Assembly: GCA_964468345.1 (NCBI GenBank) | Contig: CAYXVZ010000020.1 | Coordinates: 1-64,000, forward strand | Source: DALYLB01 sp964468345 | Lineage (GTDB): Bacteria; Acidobacteriota; Blastocatellia; RBC074 | DNA length: 64,000 nucleotides | Direction: 5' to 3' | Shown here: positions 26,215-35,954 of the stretch, one piece after another | Layout: the number at the start of each line of letters is the position of its first letter | Numbering within the stretch: position 1 is the stretch's first letter | Notes under the pieces: generated by a model | The model's database searches: none | Seen by the model: only the letters and a program-made list of their open reading frames with translations | Told to the model about the DNA's origin: nothing | Translations under genes and position numbers: made by a program

Positions 26215-28755
26215 ATGAATTTCCTCACGACAATCAAACTTCGCACGGCGTTGTGGATCATCGTCATTGCCGCCATTTCGACGGCAATGGCGATGACGAT
26301 CCACCTGCGCGCGCCGGCGCTTGGGCTGGCGGCGCGCGATGCGCTGGTTCGAGCGCGCGGCCCGGTTGCGCCGCCCGAAGAGGTTGTCCTGATTGCGATC
26401 GATGAAGCCAGCATTCAACGGTACGGCCGCTTCCCATGGCCTCGTTCGCTGATGGCCAAAGCGCTGGACCAGGTCGCGGCCGCGCGTCCCCGAGCAATCG
26501 CGCTCAACGTGCTCTATACCGATCCGACGACGGAAACGGAAGACGTCGCGCTGGCGGAAGCGATCAAGCGGGCCGGGAATGTGGTTGTCGCGGCGCAACT
26601 GGTTGAAACGCCCTCGCAGGGAGCGCAATGGCTGCGGCCCCTGACCGCAATCGAATCAGCCGCCGCGGGCATCGGTCACGGAAACGTATTGACGGATTTC
26701 GATGGCGTCGCGCGATCATTGACCTTGCGCGAAGCCGATGATGAGGGGACCGCTTATTGGGCAATGACCCTTGAAATCGTGCGCGTCGGCGAGCAGCTTC
26801 GAAGGGAGGAAGTCCGGGACGTGCCCGAGGCAATTCGAATTGGATCCCGCACGATCCCGATCGAATCGGATTCTCCCACCATGACCTTCGCCCCGCGCCA
26901 GCAGCAGGGAGAGGTCCAGACCTTTCGTTCAAGCCAGATGACGATTGATTACGTCGGCCCTGCCGGCTCATTCGGCAACCAGACGGTCAGCATCGCGGAT
27001 CTGCTCGATGGAAAGGTTCCAGCCGATCGCTTCAACGGGAAATACGTTCTGATCGGCGTAACGGCGGCCGCGATGAGCGATCGCGTGGCTTCCCCATTTG
27101 CCCGGCAGGTTTCGCAGAATGGATCGCAGGAGGGTTCGACCAGTGGCCCGATGATGACGGGGATCGAAGTCAGCGCCAACGCCCTGACGACCATTCTCCG
27201 CGGAAGATATTACGGAACCGTTTCCGAATTCAGCGCCGTCCTCGTGGCTGTCCTTGTCGCCATTCTGGTCATCGCGGCGCTATTTCTCGTGCAGGGGGCC
27301 TTCGAACTGGCGCGGCAGTTGATTGCGATGCTCGTAATCGCGGGTCTGATCGTCGGGCTGTCGTACCTCGCATTTGCGCGAATGATGATTTTTCCGCCCC
27401 TGGTTCCCGGGCTGCTTTCCCTGACCATCGCTGCGCCGCTGGCGCTGTTGCTGCGTTCGCTGGTGTTGAGCGCCAGTCTCGACGAGCGAATCGCAGAGAT
27501 GGTTGCCGAAAGCGCGCGACTGTCGCCGTTGACAATCGGCACGGAACACACCGGCGAACGATTCGCATTTTTGCCACGCGGCGCGGCGGAGAAAGCGCGC
27601 GCATTGGCGGGCCTGCAAAACCGGCTGATGGCGAGAACCCATTTTGTGGACCGCGCACTGCAGTCCGTGGAAGACGGCTTGGTGATCGCGGATCTCAATG
27701 GCCGCATCGCCTTTGCCAATCCGCGCAGCGCCAGCATCCTGCAACGACCGCAGCGTTCGCTGCTCGGCAGCAATCTATTCGATCGACTCAACGATGCGGA
27801 ATTCGGCCCGGAGCGCCTGAATGACGACCAATTGAGCCGCGTCAAGAAAGAGGCGATGAACCGGCTTTTGCGGGACCGGATCGCGATTGAGCGCGAAATC
27901 GTCGTCGATGCGGCGGAGCCACGGTATTACATCCTGCGCATGGCTGCTGTCAGCGATCAGGGCGAAGCCGAGCCCCTCGGAATCGTGGCCACGCTTTCCG
28001 ATATCAGCAAACAGCGCGAATTGCAAAAAATGCAGAACGATGTAGTGCAGCTCGTTACGCACGAAATGAAAACGCCGTTGACGGCGATCCGGGGAATGAG
28101 CGAAGTCCTGATGAAGTTCGACGCCAGCAGCGAAAAGCGCCGCGAGATGAGCGCCACGATCCACGAGGCCTCGCAGCGCCTGACGCGGATGATCGATGAT
28201 TATCTCGATCTGACCAGGCTGGAATCCGGCGCGCGCGAACCGCGCATGGCGTTTCATCGCATCGGGGCCCTGATCGAGACCAATCTGCTTCTGCTCGACC
28301 CGATCGCCGCCGAACGCGGCATCCGGCTCAATCGCAATTTCACATCAGATCTGCCTGTCATTCTCGCGGACGCGGATTTGCTGGCGCGCGCGATCACGAA
28401 CCTGGTCGCGAATGCAATCAAATACAGTCCGCCGGACACGGTCGTCGAAGTGGCGGCCCGCGCAAGCGACGAAAATCTTTTTATATCAGTCGCCGATCAG
28501 GGCTATGGCATTCCCGAGGAATACCGAACACAGATCTTCGAGAAGTTCTTCCGCGTCCCTCGCGTCGAAGACGCGGACACCCCCGGCACCGGACTTGGGC
28601 TCGCCCTGGTGCGCGAAATTGCCGAACTGCATGGAGGCCGGATTGCGCTCGAAAGCGAAGCAGGCCGCGGTTCGACCTTTACGCTGCGGCTCCCGCTGAA
28701 ACGGGAGGCGCAGAAAGCTATTGATACGGGGATGAAACAATCCCCGCAGAGTTAA
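26215..28755 (+). CDS. CHASE2-domain sensor histidine kinase
   Basis: 846 residues. A first membrane helix (about 7-25) is followed by an extracytoplasmic CHASE2 domain (about 30-330; VLIAIDEASIQRYGRFPWPR, NVLYTDP, GKYVLIGVTAAAMSD). Three or so helices (337-420) lead to a PAS domain (about 480-600; DGLVIADLNGRIAFAN), a HisKA box with phospho-acceptor His616 (VTHEMKTPLTAIRG), and HATPase with N box (NLVANAIKYSPP), G1 (DQGYGIPEE) and G2 (GTGLGLALV). It senses an unknown envelope signal and phosphorylates a regulator, presumably the sigma-54 regulator 190 bp downstream. A paralogue is at 39805-42321. Confidence 0.9.
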   Translation: MNFLTTIKLRTALWIIVIAAISTAMAMTIHLRAPALGLAARDALVRARGPVAPPEEVVLIAIDEASIQRYGRFPWPRSLMAKALDQVAAARPRAIALNVLYTDPTTETEDVALAEAIKRAGNVVVAAQLVETPSQGAQWLRPLTAIESAAAGIGHGNVLTDFDGVARSLTLREADDEGTAYWAMTLEIVRVGEQLRREEVRDVPEAIRIGSRTIPIESDSPTMTFAPRQQQGEVQTFRSSQMTIDYVGPAGSFGNQTVSIADLLDGKVPADRFNGKYVLIGVTAAAMSDRVASPFARQVSQNGSQEGSTSGPMMTGIEVSANALTTILRGRYYGTVSEFSAVLVAVLVAILVIAALFLVQGAFELARQLIAMLVIAGLIVGLSYLAFARMMIFPPLVPGLLSLTIAAPLALLLRSLVLSASLDERIAEMVAESARLSPLTIGTEHTGERFAFLPRGAAEKARALAGLQNRLMARTHFVDRALQSVEDGLVIADLNGRIAFANPRSASILQRPQRSLLGSNLFDRLNDAEFGPERLNDDQLSRVKKEAMNRLLRDRIAIEREIVVDAAEPRYYILRMAAVSDQGEAEPLGIVATLSDISKQRELQKMQNDVVQLVTHEMKTPLTAIRGMSEVLMKFDASSEKRREMSATIHEASQRLTRMIDDYLDLTRLESGAREPRMAFHRIGALIETNLLLLDPIAAERGIRLNRNFTSDLPVILADADLLARAITNLVANAIKYSPPDTVVEVAARASDENLFISVADQGYGIPEEYRTQIFEKFFRVPRVEDADTPGTGLGLALVREIAELHGGRIALESEAGRGSTFTLRLPLKREAQKAIDTGMKQSPQS

Positions 28756-28945
28756 GCGCCGCGCCCGGCCTGACACGGTCAACGCTGATGGCGAACAGCG
28801 GGGCCATCAGCAATGGCCGCCGGGAATGCGGCGCTCCCCCCGAAATTCCAATGTGCCCTTCCAAAACTGGTTTGCATCACCAACAGTGCGACGCGAAGTG
28901 CATTGCGCCGTCTGGCATCCACTCCCCCCCCGGAGACAACACGGT

Positions 28946-30415
28946 ATGACACAAACACCGCACATTTTGATTGCCGATGATGATCGACTGATTCGAACGA
29001 CCCTGGAGGCCGGATTGTCGATGTACGGATTTCGCGTCTCCTGCGCTCGCAGCGGCAGCGAAGCTGTCCGCGAGGCCAATGGAAAGAAATTCGACGGAAT
29101 CATCAGCGATGTCTACATGGCCGATGGAGACGGTTTGATGGTGCTGCGCGAGCTTCGCACGACACAACCTCAAACGCCGATCATCTTGATGACCGCCCAG
29201 GGCTCGGTCAATCTGGCCGTGCGCGCGGTCGAAGAAGGCGCCACGGATTTCATCGCGAAGCCTTTTGAAATCGAAACGCTGGCCGGACTGCTGCATCGGC
29301 ACTTGAATGCTAGGGCGGAGACGGGGCATACCCAGGTTGAAGGCGCCGACTGGACAGCCGAGCCGTCGATTGAAGAGGATTTTTCGCGATCCGGTCTGAT
29401 CGGGCGCAGCGCAAACATGGTGAATGTGTACAAACTGATTGCGCATGCGGCCCGCACCGACGCAACGGTGCTGATCTCCGGCGAGTCCGGAACCGGAAAG
29501 GAACTGACGGCCCGCGCCATTCATGACTTCAGCGCCCGGCGCAAACAACCTTTTGTCGCGGTCAATTGCTCGGGATTGACGGACACGCTTCTCGAATCGG
29601 AACTCTTCGGCCATGTCAAAGGCGCGTTCACGGGCGCCAGCGCGGAGCGCGAAGGCCTGTTCGAAGCGGCCAACGGCGGCACGATCTTTCTCGATGAACT
29701 GGCCTCGACCAGTCCGGCGTTTCAAGCCAGCCTGCTGCGCGTGCTTCAGTCCGGCGACGTTCGACGCGTCGGCTCCACGCAGATTCGCAACGTCAATGTG
29801 CGCGTCATCGGAGCGACCAACGCGCCCCTGCGGGAACTTGCCGAGCAGGGGACCTTCCGATCCGACCTGTATTACCGGTTGAGCGTCCTGACCATCGATC
29901 TGCCTTCGCTCAAAGATCGCAAGGGCGATGTGGAACTGCTGGCACAGCACTTCCTCAGGCTCCTGGGCGGCGATCAGGCAGCGGGACGCCTCACGCGCGA
30001 AGCGCTCGATGCGCTGCGGGAGTATTCTTTCCCCGGCAATGTTCGCGAGTTGGAAAACGCATTGACTCGGGCCGTCGCTCTGGCCGGCAACGGTCCGATC
30101 ACCGTCGATTGCCTGCCTCCTCACCTGTATTCCACTTTCACGGCCAACGCAGCGGTATCGCCCGCGGCGAAGGACAAAGAATCCCTGATCAATGACTGGC
30201 CTACATTGGATGAACTGCAACGACGCTATCTTGCGCTCGCTCTCGATAAGGTCCACGGCAACCGCCAACATGCCGCGGACCTGCTCGGCATCACCCGCCG
30301 AACCATTCAACGACTGATCGCCCGCTACAATCTCAACGCCCTTCACGACGTGGGACCCCTTGAAAATGAAACAGAATTTGAAGAGGAAGCCGACTCGGTG
30401 GAGGAGACGGGATGA
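28946..30415 (+). CDS. NtrC-family sigma-54-dependent response regulator
   Basis: 489 residues from ATG 28946, preferred because it starts directly at the receiver (HILIADDDRLIRTTLE) with ggag about 10 bp upstream. Receiver with phospho-acceptor Asp55; AAA+ domain with Walker A (GESGTGKE), the sigma-54 contact motif GAFTGA and Walker B (GGTIFLDE); C-terminal Fis-type helix-turn-helix (NRQHAADLLGITRRTIQRLI). It activates RpoN promoters when phosphorylated. Its stop overlaps the start of the FecR gene (ATGA), so the two are translationally coupled, and its likely kinase is the CHASE2 protein upstream. Confidence 0.93.
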   Translation: MTQTPHILIADDDRLIRTTLEAGLSMYGFRVSCARSGSEAVREANGKKFDGIISDVYMADGDGLMVLRELRTTQPQTPIILMTAQGSVNLAVRAVEEGATDFIAKPFEIETLAGLLHRHLNARAETGHTQVEGADWTAEPSIEEDFSRSGLIGRSANMVNVYKLIAHAARTDATVLISGESGTGKELTARAIHDFSARRKQPFVAVNCSGLTDTLLESELFGHVKGAFTGASAEREGLFEAANGGTIFLDELASTSPAFQASLLRVLQSGDVRRVGSTQIRNVNVRVIGATNAPLRELAEQGTFRSDLYYRLSVLTIDLPSLKDRKGDVELLAQHFLRLLGGDQAAGRLTREALDALREYSFPGNVRELENALTRAVALAGNGPITVDCLPPHLYSTFTANAAVSPAAKDKESLINDWPTLDELQRRYLALALDKVHGNRQHAADLLGITRRTIQRLIARYNLNALHDVGPLENETEFEEEADSVEETG

Positions 30416-32520
30416 TTTGCTGTAACGATGCCCCACGGCATCAGAATAAAAAGTGTTTTATTCGACTGTTGCTGTTTATCGCGGCGATTCCCTGGCTCGG
30501 AACCACCGCCTTCGCGCAACTGGTCGAAGCTCAAATTAAAAGCGTCAAGGGGTCCGCCGTGCGATTTAACAAAAACACGGCCTTCACCCTGGCGCGCGGA
30601 GACGTGCTTGCGCCCGGCGATGAGATTGACACCCGGGCCGACGGCCGAGTCGTGATCGGATTGAATGACGGCAGCGTCGTCACGGTGCAACCGAATACGC
30701 ATATCGTCATCAACAATTATCGAACCGCGAATTCGTGGCGCGATCTGTTCAAGGTCGTGCTGGGCAAAGTGCGCGTCAAAATCCATCATGTTGTCGGGAA
30801 ACCCAATCCATACCGCGTCAACAGCCCGACGGCGTCGATTCTCGTGCGCGGCACGGAATTCGGCGTGCAGGTCGAGGCCACGGGCGAAACGCGCGTGGTC
30901 GTGTATGAGGGCCTGGTCGAAGTGGAGAGCCTGAGCGATCCGCGGAGACGGGCTTTTGTTCCGCCGGGCGGCGGCGTCCTGGTTCGATTCAATGAAGACC
31001 TGCGCTTTTTCACGCCGGGACCGGGCAGCGAAATCTCGGATCGAAATAACGCGCAGAACGGTGCAGGACTGCGCAGAAACCTGCTGGCGGATCAATATGC
31101 CAACGCCGGCATCAGCGCCAGCAGTTCGATCCGCGCATTTTTGGCCAGCGATTATGAGAGGTATATCGACAGCATCGTCGAACCGGGCCAATCGCCTTTG
31201 TTCAGCCGCTTTCTCGCCATTCCCGATTCGCATTTCGACAGTCTGAGCAATCCGGCGTACTCGACGGAATTCAACTCCATGGAAGGCCGGCTTTGGCTGC
31301 TTCCCTCGTTGAGTTCGCGGCGGGGAGTTGCAACCGGATTCGATGTTTCGAACGTTTCGCCGCTCAATCCGCAGGATGCCGGCGGCTTGATGCAGAGCAC
31401 GATGTTCATCCCGATGGATGGCGGACGCCTGGTCGTTGGCGGGGGGCTTTCGCTCTCCGGCAGCAGGCTGCAATCGCTGACCGAAACCTCCGTCATCAGT
31501 CCTCCCATTCCTCCGTTTTACCCGGATGGAGTGCTGGGCGTCCGGAGCGCGGGCAGTTCGACTCAAATGACTTCGCTCTCAGCCACCATGATGACAGCGC
31601 GACGGTTCGGGGTGGAAGGCCGCACGAGCCTGGGCGTGAGCGTCGATTTTTTCAGCGGCGGCGGGGCGCTGCGGGGACAAACGTCGCTTCAGAACAATGC
31701 CGGCCTGAGCGCGGTCGAAAAACTCGAAGCGGGATCGGATGTCAATCGCACGCGCTTCGAAACCGGCCTGACGCATCAGTTCCGAAACGGGCATAAACTC
31801 GGCCTGTTTTACCGGCACGGCATGGCCGACGCGGAAGATCAGGATCGTTCGCGCCAGTTCAATGGACTTCCGCTTTCCCTCGATTGGGTGAGTTATGAGA
31901 GCCGGTCCTCGGAAGTCGGTTTCCGCCTCCGCGGGGCGTTGACCCGACGGCTTTATTATGGGCTGGAAGGATCGTGGATCAATGTCGGTATCAAGGAAAA
32001 GATTCGCCGCGCCGTTATTGTGGATGCTTCCGCGCAGGAAACCATTTCCCGTGGCGCGATCGGCGCGGGCATCGCGTTCAGTCCATGGAAGAGGGCGATC
32101 TTCAGCGCGGATTTCAATGTGGGGAAATCATGGATCAATGAAAAATACTACGAGGACGAGACAGGAAACCTGCTGCAGGACGAACGGCAGCAGACTTTTT
32201 TCCTCTCTCCGCACGTGGGTTTTCAAACCGATGTCTGGCGGCAATTCTTTGTGAACGTCTCCATGCTGGGCGTCAGGCAAACGGGCAAGGTCGATTTGAG
32301 CCTCTTTCCTGACCGCTTCGACCGGCGGCTGACAAGTTTCGGCCTTATCGAGGCGGATGGCCGGACTCTGCTGCGACAGCTCAGTTCCTTCTCCGATTTC
32401 GGGGCGGGGTGGCGTTTCAACCCCAACCTGCTGGCGGAATACATTTATTCCGTGAACCGGGATCTGGGACCGCCGCGGCACATTTTCCTCCTGCGCTACA
32501 CTTTCAAACGCGAGAAATAG
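30412..32520 (+). CDS. FecR-domain protein with C-terminal outer-membrane barrel
   Basis: 702 residues, ATG overlapping the regulator stop, with ggaggag upstream. A signal peptide (FIRLLLFIAAIPWLGTTAFAQ) precedes a FecR domain (about 45-175; DEIDTRADGRVVIGLNDGS, SPTASILVRGTEFGV, VYEGLVEVES). The rest is a beta-rich region ending in an amphipathic strand with an aromatic (HIFLLRYTFKREK), typical of an outer-membrane barrel. Classical FecR is a membrane anti-sigma regulator; here the domain is exported and lies next to CHASE2/NtrC genes, suggesting a role as envelope signal or signal receptor. It has a shorter FecR paralogue at 43787-44608. Confidence 0.8.
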   Translation: MICCNDAPRHQNKKCFIRLLLFIAAIPWLGTTAFAQLVEAQIKSVKGSAVRFNKNTAFTLARGDVLAPGDEIDTRADGRVVIGLNDGSVVTVQPNTHIVINNYRTANSWRDLFKVVLGKVRVKIHHVVGKPNPYRVNSPTASILVRGTEFGVQVEATGETRVVVYEGLVEVESLSDPRRRAFVPPGGGVLVRFNEDLRFFTPGPGSEISDRNNAQNGAGLRRNLLADQYANAGISASSSIRAFLASDYERYIDSIVEPGQSPLFSRFLAIPDSHFDSLSNPAYSTEFNSMEGRLWLLPSLSSRRGVATGFDVSNVSPLNPQDAGGLMQSTMFIPMDGGRLVVGGGLSLSGSRLQSLTETSVISPPIPPFYPDGVLGVRSAGSSTQMTSLSATMMTARRFGVEGRTSLGVSVDFFSGGGALRGQTSLQNNAGLSAVEKLEAGSDVNRTRFETGLTHQFRNGHKLGLFYRHGMADAEDQDRSRQFNGLPLSLDWVSYESRSSEVGFRLRGALTRRLYYGLEGSWINVGIKEKIRRAVIVDASAQETISRGAIGAGIAFSPWKRAIFSADFNVGKSWINEKYYEDETGNLLQDERQQTFFLSPHVGFQTDVWRQFFVNVSMLGVRQTGKVDLSLFPDRFDRRLTSFGLIEADGRTLLRQLSSFSDFGAGWRFNPNLLAEYIYSVNRDLGPPRHIFLLRYTFKREK

Positions 32521-32543
32521 TAGGATACGAGGCATCGATTTTT

Positions 32544-32622
32544 CCCGCGAAGAGACACAATGCATTACGAAGAAGGTCGAGAGAACATCTTCCTTCTTCG
32601 CGCGGTCTTGTGTCTTCGCGGG
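32544..32622. repeat. Intergenic inverted repeat, CCCGCGAAGAGACACAA word
   Basis: The outer left arm cccgcgaagagacacaa pairs with ttgtgtcttcgcggg, and the inner cgaagaag pairs with cttcttcg. It begins 24 bp after the FecR-barrel stop. It is related in style, but not in exact word, to the ACGAAGAA family. Confidence 0.8.
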
Positions 32623-32659
32623 TAATTGTTTTTTCTTCGAAACCGCCAGGAGGAATCCC

Positions 32660-33106
32660 ATGAAACTTTCGATGCTGCTCGCGGTCGTTTTCCTGCTGCC
32701 CGCGACGACTCCCGTGCAAACCGGAAACAAGGATGAAGCCGCCGTTCGTGATATCGTGCGCCAGTATGTCGATGCGCGGGAGAAAATCGACGCGAAAGCG
32801 GTCGAAGCGCTTTTCACGGCCGATGCCGATCAGTTGGTTTCTTCAGGAGAATGGAGAAAGGGCCGCGAGGCCGTCGTAAAGGGCGCAATGGCGAGTTCGC
32901 GCAGCACGGGCGGCAAACGCGCAATCACCGTGGAGTCGGTGCGAATGATTTCCTCTGATGTCGCCATCGCGGACGGCCGATATGAATTGACGGGAATGGC
33001 CGATGGCGGCAACCGCAGCATGTGGGCCACATTGATCCTGAAGCGAACGGAAAGCGGTTGGCGCATCACCGCCATACGAAATATGCTTCCCGCGCCGGCT
33101 CGCTAA
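32660..33106 (+). CDS. Secreted SnoaL-like (DUF4440-type) protein
   Basis: 148 residues; caggagg lies 7 bp upstream. A signal peptide (MKLSMLLAVVFLLPATTPVQ) is followed by an NTF2-like domain with the SgcJ/DUF4440 pattern VRQYVDAREKIDAKAVEALF, FTADADQLVSSGEWRKGREA and ending GWRITAIRNM. These are small cone-shaped folds that bind or convert hydrophobic ligands; the reaction is unknown. The product is predicted to be periplasmic. Confidence 0.75.
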   Translation: MKLSMLLAVVFLLPATTPVQTGNKDEAAVRDIVRQYVDAREKIDAKAVEALFTADADQLVSSGEWRKGREAVVKGAMASSRSTGGKRAITVESVRMISSDVAIADGRYELTGMADGGNRSMWATLILKRTESGWRITAIRNMLPAPAR

Positions 33107-33255
33107 AATTATTTTCCCTCGCCTCGTTCGACAGCGGATAGCGCCTGGTCTACAATTTGCGGCAACGGCAAATTTCAACACAGGACAGGGAGGGTTCAAT
33201 CATCTCTCGCAGATCCGAACAACGCGTCCAATTTTCACCGGGCATTTCCAAAAGG

Positions 33256-34215
33256 ATGGTGCGACGGGATTTTTGTTTTCTGGCCTTCGCGCTCAGCCTG
33301 TGCTGCCTGCCGGTCTTCCGTGGCTTTGCCTGGCAGGATCCGGCGGGTCGGACAGTGGTTATCCTTGAGAAGAAGCAGGCATCGCCTTCTGAACTCGCCG
33401 CGATGGACATTCCCGCTTTATTGCAGGAGTGCGATCGCAATGGGGCGGCGATGCACCAGCAATTGCCCGAATACACATATCTGCAAACGCGGCGGACGCG
33501 CGAATATGCTTCCCGCGGAAAGCTTGTCGAGGCCACGAGCACCTATGAGGCTTATCCGGTAATCATCCTGGGACAGCATCGTCACATCATCAGCCTGATC
33601 AGTGAAAACGGCATTCCCATTCCGGCCAAAGAACTCGAAAAGGAACGTCAGCAGACGGCCCGCGAAATGGAAGCCGCCGAGCGAGAAAATGCCGCCTCGA
33701 TGAAACCGGAGGCGCTGCCCCGCGAGAGATATATCACGGCCGGAATCGGGCTGAATGATGCGGGGGAAGGCGTCTGGGTCGGCGTTTCGCAATTTCTTCG
33801 CACTTGCCGCTTCACCAATCCGCAAAACGAGCGCTACTTCGATCGGCAGATGATCACGATGGAGTTTTCATCCTGCGACAAGACGTCGCTTCCTGCCCGT
33901 GAAAAATATCTGCTAAAGATGAAAGGAAAGATCTGGGTCGATGCGAACGAGAAAGTGATCGCCCGACTTGAGGCCCGGCCCATCGATTCAAAGACGCCGT
34001 CTCCGGAGTTCTCCGGCGAAGAAGTCATTGTCTATGAGCAGATGCGACTGCCCGACGGGCTCTGGGTCCCCCGGCGTATTCGCCTGAATGCAATCGGAAA
34101 AAGCGGTCTATTCAATGGCACGGACAAAGACATGACGTTTGAGTTCGCGCAATATCAGCATTTCATGACAGAAGTCAAAGACCTGCAGCAATCGACGATG
34201 AAACCTCGCCCGTGA
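33256..34215 (+). CDS. Secreted protein of unknown family
   Basis: 319 residues from ATG 33256, chosen because it begins a signal peptide (RRDFCFLAFALSLCCLPVFRG). The ribosome site is poor there; a good gggaggg lies 60 bp upstream before an in-frame ATC, so a longer form with a non-canonical start cannot be excluded. After the signal there is a coiled, charged stretch (KELEKERQQTAREMEAAE), then strands (YLLKMKGKIWVDANEKVIAR, VYEQMRLPDGLWVPRRIRL) that recall the LolA-like or outer-membrane lipoprotein-sorting fold. I do not recognise a named family. Confidence 0.6.
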   Translation: MVRRDFCFLAFALSLCCLPVFRGFAWQDPAGRTVVILEKKQASPSELAAMDIPALLQECDRNGAAMHQQLPEYTYLQTRRTREYASRGKLVEATSTYEAYPVIILGQHRHIISLISENGIPIPAKELEKERQQTAREMEAAERENAASMKPEALPRERYITAGIGLNDAGEGVWVGVSQFLRTCRFTNPQNERYFDRQMITMEFSSCDKTSLPAREKYLLKMKGKIWVDANEKVIARLEARPIDSKTPSPEFSGEEVIVYEQMRLPDGLWVPRRIRLNAIGKSGLFNGTDKDMTFEFAQYQHFMTEVKDLQQSTMKPRP

Positions 34216-34238
34216 TTCCCCGCTGAAATGAATACAAG

Positions 34239-34281
34239 AAAAGGCGCCGGTCGTTCAAAAACCGGCGCCTTTTGTTTTTTC
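34239..34281. terminator. Bidirectional intrinsic terminator
   Basis: Perfect 13-bp stem aaaaggcgccggt / accggcgcctttt with a T run after it on the plus strand and an A run before it. It sits between two convergent genes (stops at 34215 and 34302). Confidence 0.9.
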
Positions 34282-34301
34282 AGCCGATGAGTCTTTTAGG
34301 A

Positions 34302-34751
34302 TTATCGTCCGCTCGTGGCGATGACGACTTCTTCGACGGGCTGAATCAGATTCTGCGTGATGGTGTCGCGCTTCTTGGAAGCCTCGCGCTCGGCTTTGGA
34401 CTTCGGAAGTTCGATGCCCTGTCCGCTCGTTCCGTCATACACGTTGCGGAGGAAATACTGATCGCCATAGCGGCTGAACACCAGACGGGCATTCGCCTGA
34501 TTCGCGCGATCGGTAATATTGATCGAATTGAAATTGACGACATCGTTGTCATCCAGATTTCGAATCATGGCTCCCATCGTGGTTTTGAATTGATCGACGG
34601 AATATTTCCCTGCCTTCATCTGTTTGCTGCCGACGTTGAAATCGAAAGGAACCGTAACTCGAACCCGGCTGTTGAGACCCGCAAAACCGATGATGGCCAT
34701 CGGAACGAGAAGTGCCAAAGTGGCGACGACGGTCAATACCTGCTTCTTCAT
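34302..34751 (-). CDS. Small exported protein of unknown function
   Basis: 149 residues from ATG 34751 (GGAG 8 bp upstream); ATGs at 34757, 34766 and 34796 give slightly longer forms. A signal peptide (KKQVLTVVATLALLVPMAIIGFAG) precedes a beta-rich domain beginning RVRVTVPFDFNVGSKQMKAG and containing YSVDQFKTT and LVFSRYGDQYFLRNVY. The opening V-x-V-P-F-x-F-x-x-x-x-x-x-x-AGKY pattern is frequent in small exported acidobacterial proteins of unknown role. It is convergent with the upstream gene and shares its terminator. Confidence 0.7.
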   Translation of the reverse strand: MKKQVLTVVATLALLVPMAIIGFAGLNSRVRVTVPFDFNVGSKQMKAGKYSVDQFKTTMGAMIRNLDDNDVVNFNSINITDRANQANARLVFSRYGDQYFLRNVYDGTSGQGIELPKSKAEREASKKRDTITQNLIQPVEEVVIATSGR

Positions 34752-35274
34752 ACGCATATTCTCCATTCTGTTTCTATTCTGTTTATGCATTCGCAACGGT
34801 TTGCCTGTTTTTCATTTCTGTAGCTGTACCGTGTTTCAGCGAATGCTACCTCCGTTGAACGCTGCCTGAGCGTTCACTCTCCTTTGTCCGGACCGATCAT
34901 TCGGCTCTCTGCCTGCCTTTCGGGCATTGTGGTTCTTCCTTGCAGGAGCGACATTGTTTGTCATCCGCGACTGTCAACATTACGCAAGGTTCTGCGGGGT
35001 TGTTTCAACTTCAGAAATTTTTCTTTTGTGCCAATCGAAATAAAGTTTACGCAAAGAAATGGCTTCAAAATTTTTTGAAGCCCGCTACGGTTTCAGAGAT
35101 CCAGCTTCGATAACACAATGTTCGTAGGCATCAGAACGGGAATGGGAATTGCAGTTTTCCTTATATAAGGAGGCGAAACGGCTGCTTGTCTGTATTTGAG
35201 GAAGGCAAGCAGGAGAACATTCTTTTGGAATGGAAGGAATGTTTTTCAAAAAAACAGGAAAGGGAGGAACAAAA
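34752..35274. other. Divergent intergenic region with several dyads
   Basis: 523 bp without a gene. It contains a small dyad gaacgct...agcgttc (34857-34875), a perfect palindrome CCTTATATAAGG (35159-35170), and a possible sigma-54-like element gGGaAtgggaaTTGCa at 35138-35153 with correct GG-GC spacing but a weak -24 box. Promoters for both divergent genes must lie here. Confidence 0.5.
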
Positions 35275-35820
35275 ATGAAAAAAACACTCTTCAAGGCGCT
35301 TCTGATCGCGCCGATGATGGTGATGGCCCTGATGACGATCTTCGTGTATGGGCAGTTGCAAAAGCGCGTGGACTTTTCCATCAGCGCACCTTTCGCGCTT
35401 CGGATGGGTGAGTACATTTTGCCGCCGGGAAACTATGTATTGCGGCAGGTACTGCAAAACGATCTGAACCTGTTCGCGCTTCATCCAGGCGACTTGACGC
35501 AGGAGCCGATTGCAATGATCCGAACGACAAGGATCGACTTTCAGTCGACAAACAATTATCCGGATGACACGCGATTGTTCATCGAACTCGATGAAGCGAG
35601 TCAGGACAGTCATCCGGTCGTTCAGGGCTGGACGATTCCCGGTATGGACGGATGGGAGGTCATCAGTGTCGTGGAGAAAAAATCCGGCATGCTGAAGAAG
35701 GTGGATGGCGATACGGCCGGGAATGACAGGTACAAACTGGATCAAAAGAAGCTCAGTAACACGAAATACAGCGATAACGACCGCCGCCGCAAGATTCAGT
35801 TCAAGCGAATGGATAATTAA
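35275..35820 (+). CDS. Small exported protein of unknown function
   Basis: 181 residues; gggaggaac precedes the ATG. A signal peptide (MKKTLFKALLIAPMMVMALM) is followed by a domain with RVDFSISAPFALRMGEYILP and PPGNYVLRQV, similar in style to the protein at 34302 (a V-x-F/V..PF...G-x-Y pattern), then a basic, charged C-terminal tail (NDRRRKIQFKRMDN). Function unknown; the gene is divergent from its likely relative. Confidence 0.7.
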   Translation: MKKTLFKALLIAPMMVMALMTIFVYGQLQKRVDFSISAPFALRMGEYILPPGNYVLRQVLQNDLNLFALHPGDLTQEPIAMIRTTRIDFQSTNNYPDDTRLFIELDEASQDSHPVVQGWTIPGMDGWEVISVVEKKSGMLKKVDGDTAGNDRYKLDQKKLSNTKYSDNDRRRKIQFKRMDN

Positions 35821-35822
35821 AT

Positions 35823-35840
35823 CAGATCTTGCAAGATCTG
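35823..35840. repeat. Perfect 18-bp palindrome at the 3' end of the 35275 gene
   Basis: cagatcttgcaagatctg is its own reverse complement and starts 2 bp after the stop codon. It could start a terminator structure together with the hairpin that follows. Confidence 0.7.
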
Positions 35841-35883
35841 CACATTGCTTTAGCCACGGGTTCCCTAAAGCAGCAAAGAGAGA

Positions 35884-35952
35884 AACGGAACAAACGGAAC
35901 AGACGAAGAGAAAGGCATTCAGCTCCGTCTGTTCCGTTTTTCCGTTTGTTCC
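35884..35952. repeat. Intergenic inverted repeat, ACGGAAC word family
   Basis: The left arm aacggaacaaacggaacaga pairs with tctgttccgtttttccgttt on the right. It separates convergent genes: 64 bp after the stop of the 35275 gene and touching the end of the secretin gene (stop at 35955). Same family as 10270-10354. Confidence 0.85.
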
Positions 35953-35954
35953 AT

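Noticed and set aside
34930..34950. TGTGGTTCTTCCTTGCAG as sigma-54 promoter
   Set aside because: Only nine bases separate GG and GC; the family needs ten.
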